A stretch of DNA of 64,000 nt from Occallatibacter sp. (GCA_031296305.1 JARLFZ010000005.1:1-64000), one strand, 5' to 3'; shown: positions 33,712 through 42,822, counted from the stretch's first letter. Numbers and translations are program-made. Notes: generated by a model not told the origin, from the letters alone.

Positions 33712-35151
33712 ATGAGCAACGACGAGCAAAAATCGTACAAGGTGTATTTCGGCGGGAAGTGGATTGAGACCGGCGAGAAGATCCAGATCACGGATCCGGC
33801 GACGGGCGAAAAGTTTGCCAGCGTTTCCGCGCTCAATCGGGATCAGGTGCATTCGGCATTCGACGCGGCGCAGGCGGCATTCCCCGCGTGGCGCGCGCTC
33901 ACAGCCAAGGAACGCGGCGCATTTTTGTTTCGCGTGGCCGACGAAGTGCACAAGCGCGCGGATGAGATTGCGCACCTGATCACGCTCGAAAACGGCAAGC
34001 CGCTGGCGCAGAGCAAAGGCGAGATGGCGATGACCGAGGACCATCTACGCTGGTTTGCCGAGGAAGGCCGGCGCGCTTATGGACGGGTAATTCCGCACCA
34101 GGCGCCGGGCAAGCGCAACATGGTGGTCAAGACGCCTATCGGCGTGGTGGGCGCGATTGCTCCGTGGAACTTTCCGCTGGTGTTGGGCATTCGCAAGGCC
34201 GCTCCGGCGCTGGCCGCGGGTTGCCCCGTGGTGCTCAAGCCTTCTTCGCAGACGCCGCTCAGTTCGATTGCTTTCGCCGAGTGCGTTGAGGCGGCCGGAA
34301 TTCCCGGCGGCGTTTTCCAGCTTGTGATCGGCAGCGCGCGGATGATTGCCGAGGAGTTTCTTACCAATCCCATCTGCCGCAAGATCACGTTCACGGGCTC
34401 GACTGAAGTGGGAAGGGAACTGATCAAGGGAGCGGCGCAAGCGATCAAGCCGCTCTCGCTCGAGCTGGGCGGGCTGGCACCGCTGCTGGTGTTCGACGAT
34501 TGCAATCTTGACCAGGCAGTGCAGGAGACGCTCATCGCGAAGTTCCGCAACACCGGGCAATCGTGTATCGCGGCGAATCGCATCTACGTGCAGCGTTCCA
34601 TTCACGACGAGTTCGTGAAGCGGTTCGTCGCCGGAGTGCAGAAGCTGAAGACCGGTCCCGGATTGGAGCCGAGTGTCGACATCGGACCGCTCATCAACCA
34701 GCAAGGGCTGGACGCGGCATTGGCGCAGATTGAAGAAGCAGTGGGCCGCGGCGGCAAAGTTCTTTGCGGCGGCAAGCGCAAAGGATCGACGGGCTACTTC
34801 CTGGAGCCGACGGTGATCGACGGAGTGAGCGCAGCATCACTGTGCATGCGCGAGGAGACGTTTGCGCCGGTGGCCCCCATTACGACGTTTGAAACCGAAG
34901 ATGAGGCGATCGAGTTGGCGAATGGCAGCGAGTTCGGACTGAGCGCCTACGCGATGACGCGCGACATTGCGCGCATCTTCCGGTTGGCGGAACGCATCGA
35001 GGCAGGAACCCTAGGCATCAATGACGGCGCGCCGACAACGAGCAATGCCCCCTTCGGCGGCGTGAAGCAAAGCGGATGGGGCCGCGAATTGGGCAGCGAA
35101 GGGTTGGAAGCATTTATGGAGACGAAGCATGTCTCTTTTGGCGGAATGTGA
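33712..35151 (+). CDS. GabD-type NAD(P)-dependent aldehyde dehydrogenase (candidate sulfolactaldehyde dehydrogenase)
   Basis: 479 residues with the full ALDH fold. Key parts are IGVVGAIAPWNFPLVLGIRK (cofactor site), FTGSTEVGRELIKGAA, the catalytic Glu in LELGGLAPLLVFDD, the catalytic Cys in FRNTGQSCIAANRIYVQ and the C-terminal GVKQSGWGRELGSEGL. Closest overall to succinate-semialdehyde dehydrogenases, which bind an acid group next to the aldehyde. Sulfolactaldehyde dehydrogenases of sulfoglycolysis belong to the same branch and oxidise sulfolactaldehyde to sulfolactate. suyA begins 36 bp downstream, so sulfolactate is the expected product here. The alternative is a ketoglutarate- or succinate-semialdehyde enzyme. 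Confidence 0.88.
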   Translation: MSNDEQKSYKVYFGGKWIETGEKIQITDPATGEKFASVSALNRDQVHSAFDAAQAAFPAWRALTAKERGAFLFRVADEVHKRADEIAHLITLENGKPLAQSKGEMAMTEDHLRWFAEEGRRAYGRVIPHQAPGKRNMVVKTPIGVVGAIAPWNFPLVLGIRKAAPALAAGCPVVLKPSSQTPLSSIAFAECVEAAGIPGGVFQLVIGSARMIAEEFLTNPICRKITFTGSTEVGRELIKGAAQAIKPLSLELGGLAPLLVFDDCNLDQAVQETLIAKFRNTGQSCIAANRIYVQRSIHDEFVKRFVAGVQKLKTGPGLEPSVDIGPLINQQGLDAALAQIEEAVGRGGKVLCGGKRKGSTGYFLEPTVIDGVSAASLCMREETFAPVAPITTFETEDEAIELANGSEFGLSAYAMTRDIARIFRLAERIEAGTLGINDGAPTTSNAPFGGVKQSGWGRELGSEGLEAFMETKHVSFGGM

Positions 35152-35187
35152 CATTTTCACGGAAGGAACAATGAAGGAGCAAATGCG

Positions 35188-35469
35188 ATGATTCAGTTTC
35201 TCGTTCACGATACAGCGGACACGGTTGGCGTGGCCGTCGTGGATATTGCGGCCGGAACAGAGTTGACCGGCCGGGATCTCTCAACCAATAAGCCACTGAC
35301 GGCGAAGGCGGCGCAGGATATTCCGCTGGGCCACAAACTGGCGCTCAAGGATTTGGCCGTGGGCGACACGGTGATCAAGTATGGCTGCGAAATCGGAAAG
35401 ATCGTGCAGCCGGTCAAGGCCGGGCAACACGTGCACGTGCAGAATTTGAAGACGAAGAGGTGGGCATAA
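35188..35469 (+). CDS. suyA: (2R)-sulfolactate sulfo-lyase, small (alpha) subunit
   Basis: 93 residues, a single SAF domain like the N-terminus of altronate dehydratase. The start [17 protein letters not shown], the core [19 protein letters not shown] and [10 protein letters not shown], and the end [12 protein letters not shown] match SuyA as I know it, and its length (about 90) fits. SuyAB removes sulfite from (R)-sulfolactate, leaving pyruvate. In UxaA the same domain serves altronate dehydratase and the two are easily confused; the following large subunit is the better discriminator. AAGGAGC precedes the ATG, and the stop overlaps the suyB start (TAATG), indicating coupled translation. Confidence 0.85.
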   Translation: MIQFLVHDTADTVGVAVVDIAAGTELTGRDLSTNKPLTAKAAQDIPLGHKLALKDLAVGDTVIKYGCEIGKIVQPVKAGQHVHVQNLKTKRWA

Positions 35470-36632
35470 TGAAGGACCAGACAATTCATGCGTATCGGCG
35501 TGAAAATGGGCGCGTCGGCGTTCGTAATCACGTGATTATCCTGGCCGTGGACGATATTTCGAATGCCGCGACCGAGGCTGTGGCTAACAACATTAAGGGA
35601 ACGCTGGGCCTACCCCACTCGTACGGACGCCTGCAGTTCGGCGAGGACCTCGAGCTTTTCTTCCGCACCATGATCGGCACCGGCTCGAATCCCAACGTGG
35701 CCGCGGCGATTGTGATCGGCATTGAGCCGGGCTGGACGCAGAAGATTGTGGACGGCATCGCGAAGACCGGCAAGCCGGTGGCCGGATTTTCCATCGAAGG
35801 CCAGGGCGACATCGCGTGCATCGCGCAGGCTTCAAGGAAGGCGAAGGAGTTTGTGCAGTGGGCGACGGAGCTGCAGCGCACAGAGTGCAAGTTCAGCGAG
35901 CTCTACATTAGCGTGAAGTGCGGCGAGAGTGACACCACCACCGGGCTTGCAAGCTGTCCCGCGGTCGGCAACGTGATTGACAAGCACTGCGCCAACGGCG
36001 GCATGGCCTCCTTCGGCGAAACCACGGAGCTGACCGGCGCCGAGCATATTGTGGCCGCCAAGGCCGTGAATGAAGCGGTGCGTGCGCAGTTCCAGGCCAT
36101 GTTTGATGACTACCAGAAGCTGGTATTCGGCCAGAAGACCGACGATCTCTCCGAATCGCAGCCGACGAAGGGCAACATTGCCGGCGGATTGACGACTATC
36201 GAAGAGAAGGCGCTGGGCAACGTGGAGAAGCTGGGCAAGCACACGAAGTTCGTCGGTTGCCTGAAACCGGCAGAGATGCCCACGGACAAGGGCCTGTGGT
36301 TCATGGATACGTCGAGTGCCGCTGCAGAAGCCGTGACACTATGGGCGGCTTCGGGTGCGGTGGTGCACTTGTTCCCGACGGGACAAGGCAACGTGATCGG
36401 CAATCCCATTGAGCCGGTGATCAAGCTCTCGGGAAATCCCAAGACCGTAAAGTTGATGGCCGATCATATCGACGTGGACGTGTCGCCGGTTCTGCAGGGC
36501 GAGATGACGCTCGACCAGGCTGGCGATGCGTTGATCGAGATGATCGTGCGCACAGCGAACGGACGGAATACTGCGGCGGAAGCGCTGGGTCATCGCGAGT
36601 TTGTGATGACAAAGCTCTATCGCAGCGCGTAA
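35469..36632 (+). CDS. suyB: (2R)-sulfolactate sulfo-lyase, large (beta) subunit
   Basis: 387 residues, the SuyB length. It belongs to the UxaA/GarD lyase family, but its wording follows SuyB from memory of known sequences: [133 protein letters not shown] and [17 protein letters not shown]. With SuyA it forms an iron-dependent cytoplasmic lyase splitting (R)-sulfolactate into pyruvate and sulfite. The start codon overlaps the suyA stop. Two sulfolactate-dehydrogenase-like genes follow. Altronate dehydratase is the alternative but fits the neighbours less well. Confidence 0.87.
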   Translation: MKDQTIHAYRRENGRVGVRNHVIILAVDDISNAATEAVANNIKGTLGLPHSYGRLQFGEDLELFFRTMIGTGSNPNVAAAIVIGIEPGWTQKIVDGIAKTGKPVAGFSIEGQGDIACIAQASRKAKEFVQWATELQRTECKFSELYISVKCGESDTTTGLASCPAVGNVIDKHCANGGMASFGETTELTGAEHIVAAKAVNEAVRAQFQAMFDDYQKLVFGQKTDDLSESQPTKGNIAGGLTTIEEKALGNVEKLGKHTKFVGCLKPAEMPTDKGLWFMDTSSAAAEAVTLWAASGAVVHLFPTGQGNVIGNPIEPVIKLSGNPKTVKLMADHIDVDVSPVLQGEMTLDQAGDALIEMIVRTANGRNTAAEALGHREFVMTKLYRSA

Positions 36633-36727
36633 CTTCCTCAAGAGTCTGTTGACAAGGTCGCAGATTCGATGAGGATTTTGAAAAGGTACGATTTTAATCG
36701 TGCCAGGTGAGCAGTAAGTAAGCACTC

Positions 36728-36831
36728 GGCTTTAGCCGCTGAGGGGATGTTGTTCAAAGACATCCCTCAGGGGCTAAAGCCCACAGACTTTTTCGAACGG
36801 CGAACGGCACGGCTAAAGCCATGCCCTTTCA
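36728..36831. repeat. Dispersed repeat family A, copy 4 (extended)
   Basis: ggctttagccgctgagggga and catccctcaggggctaaagc form a long near-perfect inverted repeat (36728-36782) around ttgttcaaaga. A second unit follows, cggcacggctaaagccatgccc. It fills the 229-bp gap between suyB and comC and could shape mRNA stability within the operon. Confidence 0.75.
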
Positions 36832-36861
36832 AAGCGCCAATCGCTTTTTATTGAGGCTTTT

Positions 36862-37926
36862 ATGAATCGTTATTCCAAAGAAACGCTTGTTAGCGTCGTG
36901 ACGCAACTGGCAGCCGGAATGGGCGTGCCTGTTGCCGATGCGGCGCTTTTTGCCGAGGTGCTGGTGGATGCCGACGTGAGCGGCGTCTCCACCCACGGGG
37001 TCTCGCGGCTGAATATTTACCTGAAGCGCATCGATTTGGGACTCATCGATCCCAGAGCGAAGCTGAACATTGACCGGCAAGCGGGGAGCGTGCTGGTTCT
37101 CGATGCCGGGAACGGGCTCGGACAGATACAGGCGCGCAAGGCTCTCGACCTGCTGATGCCGATGGCGCGCCAGAATGGCGTGGCGACCGCGACCATTCGC
37201 AACTCACAGCACTTTGGCGCGCTGTCATGGTACGCAAACTTCGCGGCCAGCCAGGGCATGGTTTTGCTGGCCATGACCAACTGCGAGCCGGCCATGTCGC
37301 CTGAAGGCGGATACGAAGCATTTTTTGGCACCAACCCCATCGCCGCTTCATTCCCCACCGGCAAAGGATTTCCGGTGAAGATCGATCTCGCGACTTCAGG
37401 CGTTGCGCGCGGCAACATCATCGCCGCACAAAAGAAAGGCCAGCCCATTCCGCCGGGCTGGGCCCTCGACGCGCAAGGGAATCCAACCACCGATGCATCG
37501 CAGGCGCTGCTGGGCACGGTGCTCACCATGGCAGGGCACAAGGGCTATGCGCTGGCGATGATGGTGGAGCTTTTCAGCGGCGTGCTTTCGGGCTCGGCGA
37601 TCGGCCCGGACGTGGGCTCGATGTACAAGAACCTCGATCGCAAGCAGGATGTGGGCCATTTCTTCTGCCTGTTCGACGTGAAGGCTTTCCTCGATTACGA
37701 CGAGTACCTCAAGCGCATCGACGAAACCATCGATCGCATCAAGAGTTCGAAAAAGCGCCCTGGCGTAGAAGAGATTCTGGTTCCCGGCGAGCGTTCCGCG
37801 CGGAAAGCCGCCATCAACAATGCCGAGGGTGTCCCCGTTTCACCCGAGACGATCGCGGAGATCGAGCAGTGGTGCTCCCGCTTGCACGTCGCATTCAATT
37901 GTCATGAGGTGGTAGGCCAGCCATGA
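36862..37926 (+). CDS. comC: Malate/L-lactate dehydrogenase-family oxidoreductase (ComC-like, candidate (R)-sulfolactate dehydrogenase)
   Basis: 354 residues of the Ldh_2 family (LDH2/MDH2), distinct from classical Rossmann LDH. Visible signatures are VDADVSGVSTHGVSRLNIYL, the active-site region TIRNSQHFGALSWYANFAAS, FGTNPIAASFPT and MAGHKGYALAMMVELFSGVLSGS. The family reduces or oxidises 2-oxo/2-hydroxy acids with NAD(P). ComC, (R)-sulfolactate dehydrogenase, is a member, first known from coenzyme M synthesis and also used in sulfolactate degradation. Its place between suyB and a SlcC-like gene supports that role: together they would convert (S)- to (R)-sulfolactate through sulfopyruvate. 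Its start is 229 bp after suyB; its stop overlaps slcC by 4 bp (ATGA). Confidence 0.8.
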   Translation: MNRYSKETLVSVVTQLAAGMGVPVADAALFAEVLVDADVSGVSTHGVSRLNIYLKRIDLGLIDPRAKLNIDRQAGSVLVLDAGNGLGQIQARKALDLLMPMARQNGVATATIRNSQHFGALSWYANFAASQGMVLLAMTNCEPAMSPEGGYEAFFGTNPIAASFPTGKGFPVKIDLATSGVARGNIIAAQKKGQPIPPGWALDAQGNPTTDASQALLGTVLTMAGHKGYALAMMVELFSGVLSGSAIGPDVGSMYKNLDRKQDVGHFFCLFDVKAFLDYDEYLKRIDETIDRIKSSKKRPGVEEILVPGERSARKAAINNAEGVPVSPETIAEIEQWCSRLHVAFNCHEVVGQP

Positions 37927-38912
37927 AGGATATTTTGACCGATATTTTGATTTCGGAAAACATTCAAGGCGCCGGTGTCGATGCGTTGGGCGCTAGGTTT
38001 CGTGTCGCCTTCCAGCCGGATTTGTGGAAGGATCCGGCACTGCTTGCCGAAAAGGTGAAGCAATGCAGGGCGCTGATCGTGCGCAACCAGACGCCGGTGA
38101 CAGCGTCGCTTATCGACGCGGCGCAAGAGCTGCTGGTGATTGGCAGGGCCGGGGTGGGGCTCGACAATGTCGACTACAAACACGCCGAGAAAGCTGGCAT
38201 TGTGGTTTCGTTTACGCCGGACCAGAATGCCATCAGCGTGGCCGAGATTGCCATCGGCATGATGCTGTCGCTGGCGCGATTTATTCCCGCCGCCGACGCG
38301 GATACGAAGAAGGGCAACTGGAACCGGCAGCGCTTCGTGGGCACGGAGCTCTACGGCAAAACGCTGGGCATCGTGGGCGCGGGCAAGATCGGATACCTGA
38401 CTGCGCGGCGTGCGATGGCGTTCGGCATGAAGGTTCTGGCCTACGATCCTTTTCTGAGCCGGGACAATATTCTGCTGAGCGAAGTGCAGGCCGAGTTGGT
38501 GGAGCTGGATGAGTTGCTGGCGCGGGCGGACGTGGTTTCGTGCCATTTGCCGGCTACGACGCAGACCGTGGGGCTGCTGAACCGCGAGCGCTTCATGAGC
38601 ATGAAGCCGGGCGCGTTTTTCATCAACACTTCGCGCGGCAAAGTGGTAGTGGAACAGGATTTGGTGGAGGCGCTGAAGGCCGGGATTGTGGGAGGAGCGG
38701 CGCTGGATGTGCGGAGCAAAGAGCCTCCGCAGGTGGGCGAGCTCGAGGCCATGCCGAACGTGATTCTTTTGCCGCACATCGCGGCGTTCACCAACGAGGC
38801 GCAGGATCGCGTGACGGCGGCAATCTGCGAGGATGTGGCGAGAGTGCTGGACGGAAAGCCGGCGCTGAATGCGGTGAAGCGGGCAATGCCAATGCCGCGC
38901 GTTACTTCCTGA
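37923..38912 (+). CDS. slcC: D-isomer-specific 2-hydroxyacid dehydrogenase (SlcC-like, candidate (S)-sulfolactate dehydrogenase)
   Basis: 329 residues without an ACT domain, so not a housekeeping SerA. It has GRAGVGLDNVDY, the NAD loop GIVGAGKIGYLTARRAMAFG, the catalytic Arg in INTSRGKVVVEQDLV and the Glu/His pair around DVRSKEPP and LPHIAAFTNEAQ. SlcC, an NAD-dependent (S)-sulfolactate dehydrogenase, belongs to this family and has similar length. Co-translation with the comC-like gene (ATGA overlap) suggests the two interconvert sulfolactate isomers to feed SuyAB. Its last 11 bp overlap the end of the convergent DUF1080-PHP gene. Another hydroxyacid substrate is possible. Confidence 0.8.
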   Translation: MKDILTDILISENIQGAGVDALGARFRVAFQPDLWKDPALLAEKVKQCRALIVRNQTPVTASLIDAAQELLVIGRAGVGLDNVDYKHAEKAGIVVSFTPDQNAISVAEIAIGMMLSLARFIPAADADTKKGNWNRQRFVGTELYGKTLGIVGAGKIGYLTARRAMAFGMKVLAYDPFLSRDNILLSEVQAELVELDELLARADVVSCHLPATTQTVGLLNRERFMSMKPGAFFINTSRGKVVVEQDLVEALKAGIVGGAALDVRSKEPPQVGELEAMPNVILLPHIAAFTNEAQDRVTAAICEDVARVLDGKPALNAVKRAMPMPRVTS

Positions 38913-40377
38913 TCTGGATCGGCTTTTGCCCGTCGGGTTTGGGCACGAAGATATCCTGCCAGATCAGGCCGCACTCCTTGACCATCTGCATCGGATACTC
39001 GAGGCGGCCGAGCTCGGCTTCGGCGTTATTGGTGCCGAAAGAGAATTTGCAGCCGGCAGCCTTGGCCAATTTAAGAAATGCCGGGCTCGGAATCTTTCGG
39101 CGGTTGTTGATTTCGATGGCTACATCGTTGCGCAGGGCCGCGTCGATCACGCATTGCATTCGCGGCGGCGTCCACAGCGCGTCGTAATCCGCGGCAATCT
39201 GGTCGGGGATATAGGTCGCGTTGGCGTAGATGTCGACAGGCTCGCGCATGATGCCCTCAATGCGCTTCACTAACATCTCCATGAACGCCTGCTTGTCGGT
39301 GATCACGCCGATCTCCTCGGGAATCCAGATCCTCATGCGCTTGCCATTGTCATCGCTAAACGTCATCGCGTCGGTGAAGACGTAATCGAAGCGGGCGACG
39401 GATTCGGGCGAGACGAGAGTGCGCCACTCGCGGCCTTCTGCCTGCATGGCCACGAAGCAGGGTTGGCCCTTCATGCTTTCGAGATAGTCGCGAATGCTGG
39501 CGTCGTCGTGCACGGGGAAGCTGAGGCCGCAATTGATAGCAATGCCGTAGCCGATGCCGACTCGCCGCGAGTTGGAGAGGGCCTGATCGAGCGTGAGCCC
39601 ACCCTTGAGGTGGGTGTGGTAATCGACCACGGGAATGTTGGCCGCGCCGAGACGGATGATGTCGCGATAGACGTCGTCGACTATTGGGCGCTCGTCGGAG
39701 AGCTGCGGGACGGCATCGGGCAGCGGGCGGACGCGAAGGTTGCGGAAGAATGTTGCGCTCTGCGGGCTGCGCGCTTCGAGGGCGAATGTGCCATGGCTGA
39801 TGCGGCAGTTGAAATCTGGGTTCGCTGAAAATGGCTCGTTCGGCTCGATGTAATCGACGACAAGCATGTTGTTGATGCGGACCTGTACCTGCTTTTGACG
39901 GACGAGAATACTCAGAGTGAACCATTCGTTGTCGAGGATGAATTGTTTCCAGACATGCCGCACGCCCATGAGCGAGCCGGTTTTTCTGCGTTGGATGAAG
40001 CCGTTCGGACCGCGTGCGTCATTGGCCAACAGCACCTGAAATCCCGGAGAGGGTGAGGTCGACGGACGGGCTTTGGTGTGAAAGCAGATGGCGGACTCCG
40101 CGCCCGGCTGCAACATCACTTCCGCGCCGAATTCGAAGTTCGTGAAATTCGCTTGGCCGGAAGAACCGGTATAGAGGAGGCGCGCATTCGCGCCGCGGAC
40201 GGATATTTGACCGTTGGTTGCGCTGAACGCATCCGCGCGCTCGTGGGCCCGCCAGCCGTGCAGAGAGGTACCGTCGAAGAGCGAGATCCAGTCCGTCGAT
40301 TCGGCGGGAAGGGAACGGATCGCTGCCGGGGCAGCGAGAAGTAGCGCCAATGCATCGCGTCGCGAGATAGTGGGCAT
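38902..40377 (-). CDS. Tat-exported fusion of a DUF1080 domain and a PHP-like metal-dependent hydrolase
   Basis: 491 residues from the ATG at 40377, with a twin-arginine signal (SRRDALALLLAAPAAIRSLPA). Residues about 30-225 are a DUF1080 concanavalin-like domain (WISLFDGTSLHGWRAHE, WFTLSILVRQKQVQVRINN, FRNLRVRPLP). Residues about 245-485 form a PHP/TIM-barrel hydrolase with metal motif VVDYHTHLKGG. DUF1080 proteins include 3-keto-glycoside hydrolases/eliminases. The fusion with a PHP domain is unusual. It is the last gene of an operon with an MFS transporter and a LacD-type aldolase, so a periplasmic role releasing or trimming a sugar before import is plausible. Export and metal use are predicted; the substrate is unknown. 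Confidence 0.8.
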   Translation of the reverse strand: MPTISRRDALALLLAAPAAIRSLPAESTDWISLFDGTSLHGWRAHERADAFSATNGQISVRGANARLLYTGSSGQANFTNFEFGAEVMLQPGAESAICFHTKARPSTSPSPGFQVLLANDARGPNGFIQRRKTGSLMGVRHVWKQFILDNEWFTLSILVRQKQVQVRINNMLVVDYIEPNEPFSANPDFNCRISHGTFALEARSPQSATFFRNLRVRPLPDAVPQLSDERPIVDDVYRDIIRLGAANIPVVDYHTHLKGGLTLDQALSNSRRVGIGYGIAINCGLSFPVHDDASIRDYLESMKGQPCFVAMQAEGREWRTLVSPESVARFDYVFTDAMTFSDDNGKRMRIWIPEEIGVITDKQAFMEMLVKRIEGIMREPVDIYANATYIPDQIAADYDALWTPPRMQCVIDAALRNDVAIEINNRRKIPSPAFLKLAKAAGCKFSFGTNNAEAELGRLEYPMQMVKECGLIWQDIFVPKPDGQKPIQIRK

Positions 40378-40397
40378 GGACTCCTTTCGTGCCAAGA

Positions 40398-41669
40398 CTA
40401 TGCCGCGGCGGTGGCGGGCTGATCGAGTGTGCGATATTTGCGGCCGACGGCGAAGAGGGCAAACGTGCCTGCAAGAGGCATGAGCCCGACCAGCAGAAAG
40501 ACCGGCGTGTAGGAGAAGCGGTCGATGAGAATGCCCGTGAGCAACGGAAACAATGCGCCGCTCAAGTCTCCGGCAATACCCATCAGCCCTGCGGCGCGGC
40601 CCACCTGGTGCTCGGGAAACAGATCGGTGACGGCCGCGAACATATGCGCGGAGAGAAAATTGTCAGCTGCAATGGTCACGGAGAGCAGGGTCATGACCAG
40701 ACCGATGCCGCGAAGAAAAGGCACGCCCAGGCTGAGCAAGCAGACGAGCGCGCTGCCATACATCAGGATCCGCCGCGTATTGCGCACCGAGAATCCGCGA
40801 CGAATCATCGCACCCGCTGCCCACCCTCCCGCGATGCCGCCGACGTCGCCCATCAGAAACGGAATCCATGCGACGATTCCAATCTGCACCATGGTCATGT
40901 GGCGCGCGCTGAAAAGATAGATGGGCGTCCAGTACCAGTAGAACTGCATGACAGGTCCAACAAAGAAGCGGCAAAGGATGACAGCCCATGTGGAAGAGTT
41001 GCTGAGGAGCTCGCGTGCGGAGATCGAAGGCTGCCCGGCCGGCGCCGTCGATTTCGGCTCCTTGCCGTACATGAAATACCAGGTGGGAATCCAAAGGAAC
41101 CCGGCAATCGCGGGCACGATGAACGCAACGCGGAAACCATAATGCTGGAGGAGGTACACCATGACCGGTACGGCGAGAGTTGCGCCAATGACGCTGCCGC
41201 CGTTGAAGATGCCGATGGCGAGAGTGCGGTCTTTCTTCTCAAATAGCCGCGTGATGGTCTTGACCCCACCCGTGTAGGTGCCGCACTCGCCAGTGCCTTT
41301 CCAGTATTGCGAGAGGCCGAGCGACAGTCCCGAGCCCGCGAGCGCAAACGAGGCGGTCGCGGTCGACCACCATGCGATGGCAGCCGTGAGCCCGAGGCGA
41401 GCGCCCAGGCGATCCATGAGATAGCCCATGGGGAATTCGCCGGTCATCATGCCGAAGCCGAGCGCGGAGACGATTCTTCCGTAGGCGGCGTTGGTGAGAT
41501 GGAAAACCGTGCGCAGCACAGGTGCCATGACCGAAAGCGCCAGGCGGGCGATGAACATGATGACGGTGAGAAAGAAAAGCAGGCAGAGAATGAGCCAGGC
41601 ACGCGCCCTTCTGGAACGCTCGAGTGCTTGTCCGCTCTCGGTCTGGATGATCTCTTCAGCGTGCGGCAA
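40398..41669 (-). CDS. MFS transporter of the anion:cation symporter (ACS) type
   Basis: 423 residues with about 12 predicted membrane helices and the ACS signature GYLMDRLGARLGLTAAIAWW between helices 2 and 3. A long cytoplasmic loop near residue 210 contains KEPKSTAPAGQPS. ACS proteins (for example hexuronate, galactarate and phthalate carriers) take up organic anions with protons. In this cluster a sulfonated sugar or sulfolactate is a candidate cargo. It lies 43 bp after the aldolase and 20 bp before the DUF1080-PHP gene, so the three form one operon. Confidence 0.88.
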   Translation of the reverse strand: MPHAEEIIQTESGQALERSRRARAWLILCLLFFLTVIMFIARLALSVMAPVLRTVFHLTNAAYGRIVSALGFGMMTGEFPMGYLMDRLGARLGLTAAIAWWSTATASFALAGSGLSLGLSQYWKGTGECGTYTGGVKTITRLFEKKDRTLAIGIFNGGSVIGATLAVPVMVYLLQHYGFRVAFIVPAIAGFLWIPTWYFMYGKEPKSTAPAGQPSISARELLSNSSTWAVILCRFFVGPVMQFYWYWTPIYLFSARHMTMVQIGIVAWIPFLMGDVGGIAGGWAAGAMIRRGFSVRNTRRILMYGSALVCLLSLGVPFLRGIGLVMTLLSVTIAADNFLSAHMFAAVTDLFPEHQVGRAAGLMGIAGDLSGALFPLLTGILIDRFSYTPVFLLVGLMPLAGTFALFAVGRKYRTLDQPATAAA

Positions 41670-41712
41670 ACTGCCTCCGGGCCCTAACTGCTATGCGAGA
41701 CGACGTGCGTCC

Positions 41713-42714
41713 TCAGCCTTGCAGGCCGCGCGCCTCATGCCAAGGATACGCGGACTCGAGCACTTTGTTGATTTCTTTGACATTGTGCAGGCCCGTGGTG
41801 TTCAACCACTCTTCAAGCGCGGAGGCGCCGCCTTTGACGAAGACGGGAACACCGTCTTGCCAGGTGGCCCGGCCGGCTAGCACACCGTGAAACTGCGCGC
41901 CGCTTTCAACTGCCAACTCCAGCGTCTCAAGAAAAACCTGACTGCTGACGCCAGCGGAAAGGAAAATGATTGGTTTGCCGGTGAACGCCGCCTCGGCGCG
42001 AATGAACTCCATTGCATCAGCGCGCGTGTGGAGCTTCTGGCCATTGAAAGCCCTGGTCCCTTCGACATGGGCTATTTGCATGGGGACTTCGATCTTCAGC
42101 ACGTCTGCGCCGTAGCGCTCCCTGCTGAACTCTTCCATGGATTTGAGGATAATCTCCGGCTTGCGGCGCGCGTATTCGATGCTCTTCTCGCCTTCGCCAT
42201 GCACGTCATAGGGAAGGAACTCGAGAAAAAATGGAATGTCGACAGCCTTGCACTCGGCGCCGATGCGCTCGACCCACGCCCGCTTGCGATCGTTGACCCA
42301 ATCTTTTTCAAAGGGATTGTAATAGACGAGGATTTTGACGGCGTTGGCGCCCGCTTCCTTGATGCGCAGCGCCGACCAGCCCTCAAACAGCGAAGGCAGC
42401 CGCTCCGGCTTGTCGGGACTGTATCCCGCGTGTTCGTAGGCGAGCAGCAGGCCTTTGCCATGGATGTGCTTAGTGGCCTCAAGGCCATACTCGATATCGA
42501 GCAGAATGGACGAGGCCTCTTTGGTCAAGGTCTGCGCAACCAGGGTTTTGAACTCCGACACCATCTCGGATGGCGGCTCACTGCCTCCCAGTTCCCTTGC
42601 CAACATGTTCCGGAGCAGCCCACGTTGATCCATGGCCAATGCGGCGATCACACCCCGGCTATCGGAGACGGCGTTCAAGCCGGCAATCTTACCCGGCGTC
42701 AATTTGATTGGCAT
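41713..42714 (-). CDS. LacD/YihT-type class I aldolase
   Basis: 333 residues, LacD-like throughout: AALAMDQRGLLRNMLAR, SILLDIEYGLEATKHIHGKG, NAVKILVYYNP and VLKIEVPMQIAH with a Schiff-base lysine candidate, then IIFLSAGVSSQVFLETLEL. The family includes tagatose-1,6-bisphosphate aldolase (LacD) and sulfofructose-1-phosphate aldolase (YihT). LacD and YihT cannot be told apart here. If fructose 1,6-bisphosphate forms from the transaldolase product through the PFK, this enzyme could split it; if the PFK acts on sulfofructose, a YihT role is possible. It heads an operon with the MFS transporter, from the promoter at 42823-42852. Confidence 0.87.
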   Translation of the reverse strand: MPIKLTPGKIAGLNAVSDSRGVIAALAMDQRGLLRNMLARELGGSEPPSEMVSEFKTLVAQTLTKEASSILLDIEYGLEATKHIHGKGLLLAYEHAGYSPDKPERLPSLFEGWSALRIKEAGANAVKILVYYNPFEKDWVNDRKRAWVERIGAECKAVDIPFFLEFLPYDVHGEGEKSIEYARRKPEIILKSMEEFSRERYGADVLKIEVPMQIAHVEGTRAFNGQKLHTRADAMEFIRAEAAFTGKPIIFLSAGVSSQVFLETLELAVESGAQFHGVLAGRATWQDGVPVFVKGGASALEEWLNTTGLHNVKEINKVLESAYPWHEARGLQG

Positions 42715-42822
42715 GTTCTTCCCCTACTTGGAGATTCCCAGCACCCATGATGCGCCCGAGACTGACGCAGCGGCAACGCGCAAAGAATGCAGAGATCGGG
42801 TCTGATCCAACGAGTCGCAAGA

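Noticed and set aside
35188..36632. Altronate or galactarate dehydratase (UxaA/GarD) identity for the two-subunit lyase
   Set aside because: The fold is shared, but the split small and large subunits, the SuyB-like wording throughout and the adjacent ComC/SlcC-like genes favour sulfolactate sulfo-lyase. Kept as the named alternative.
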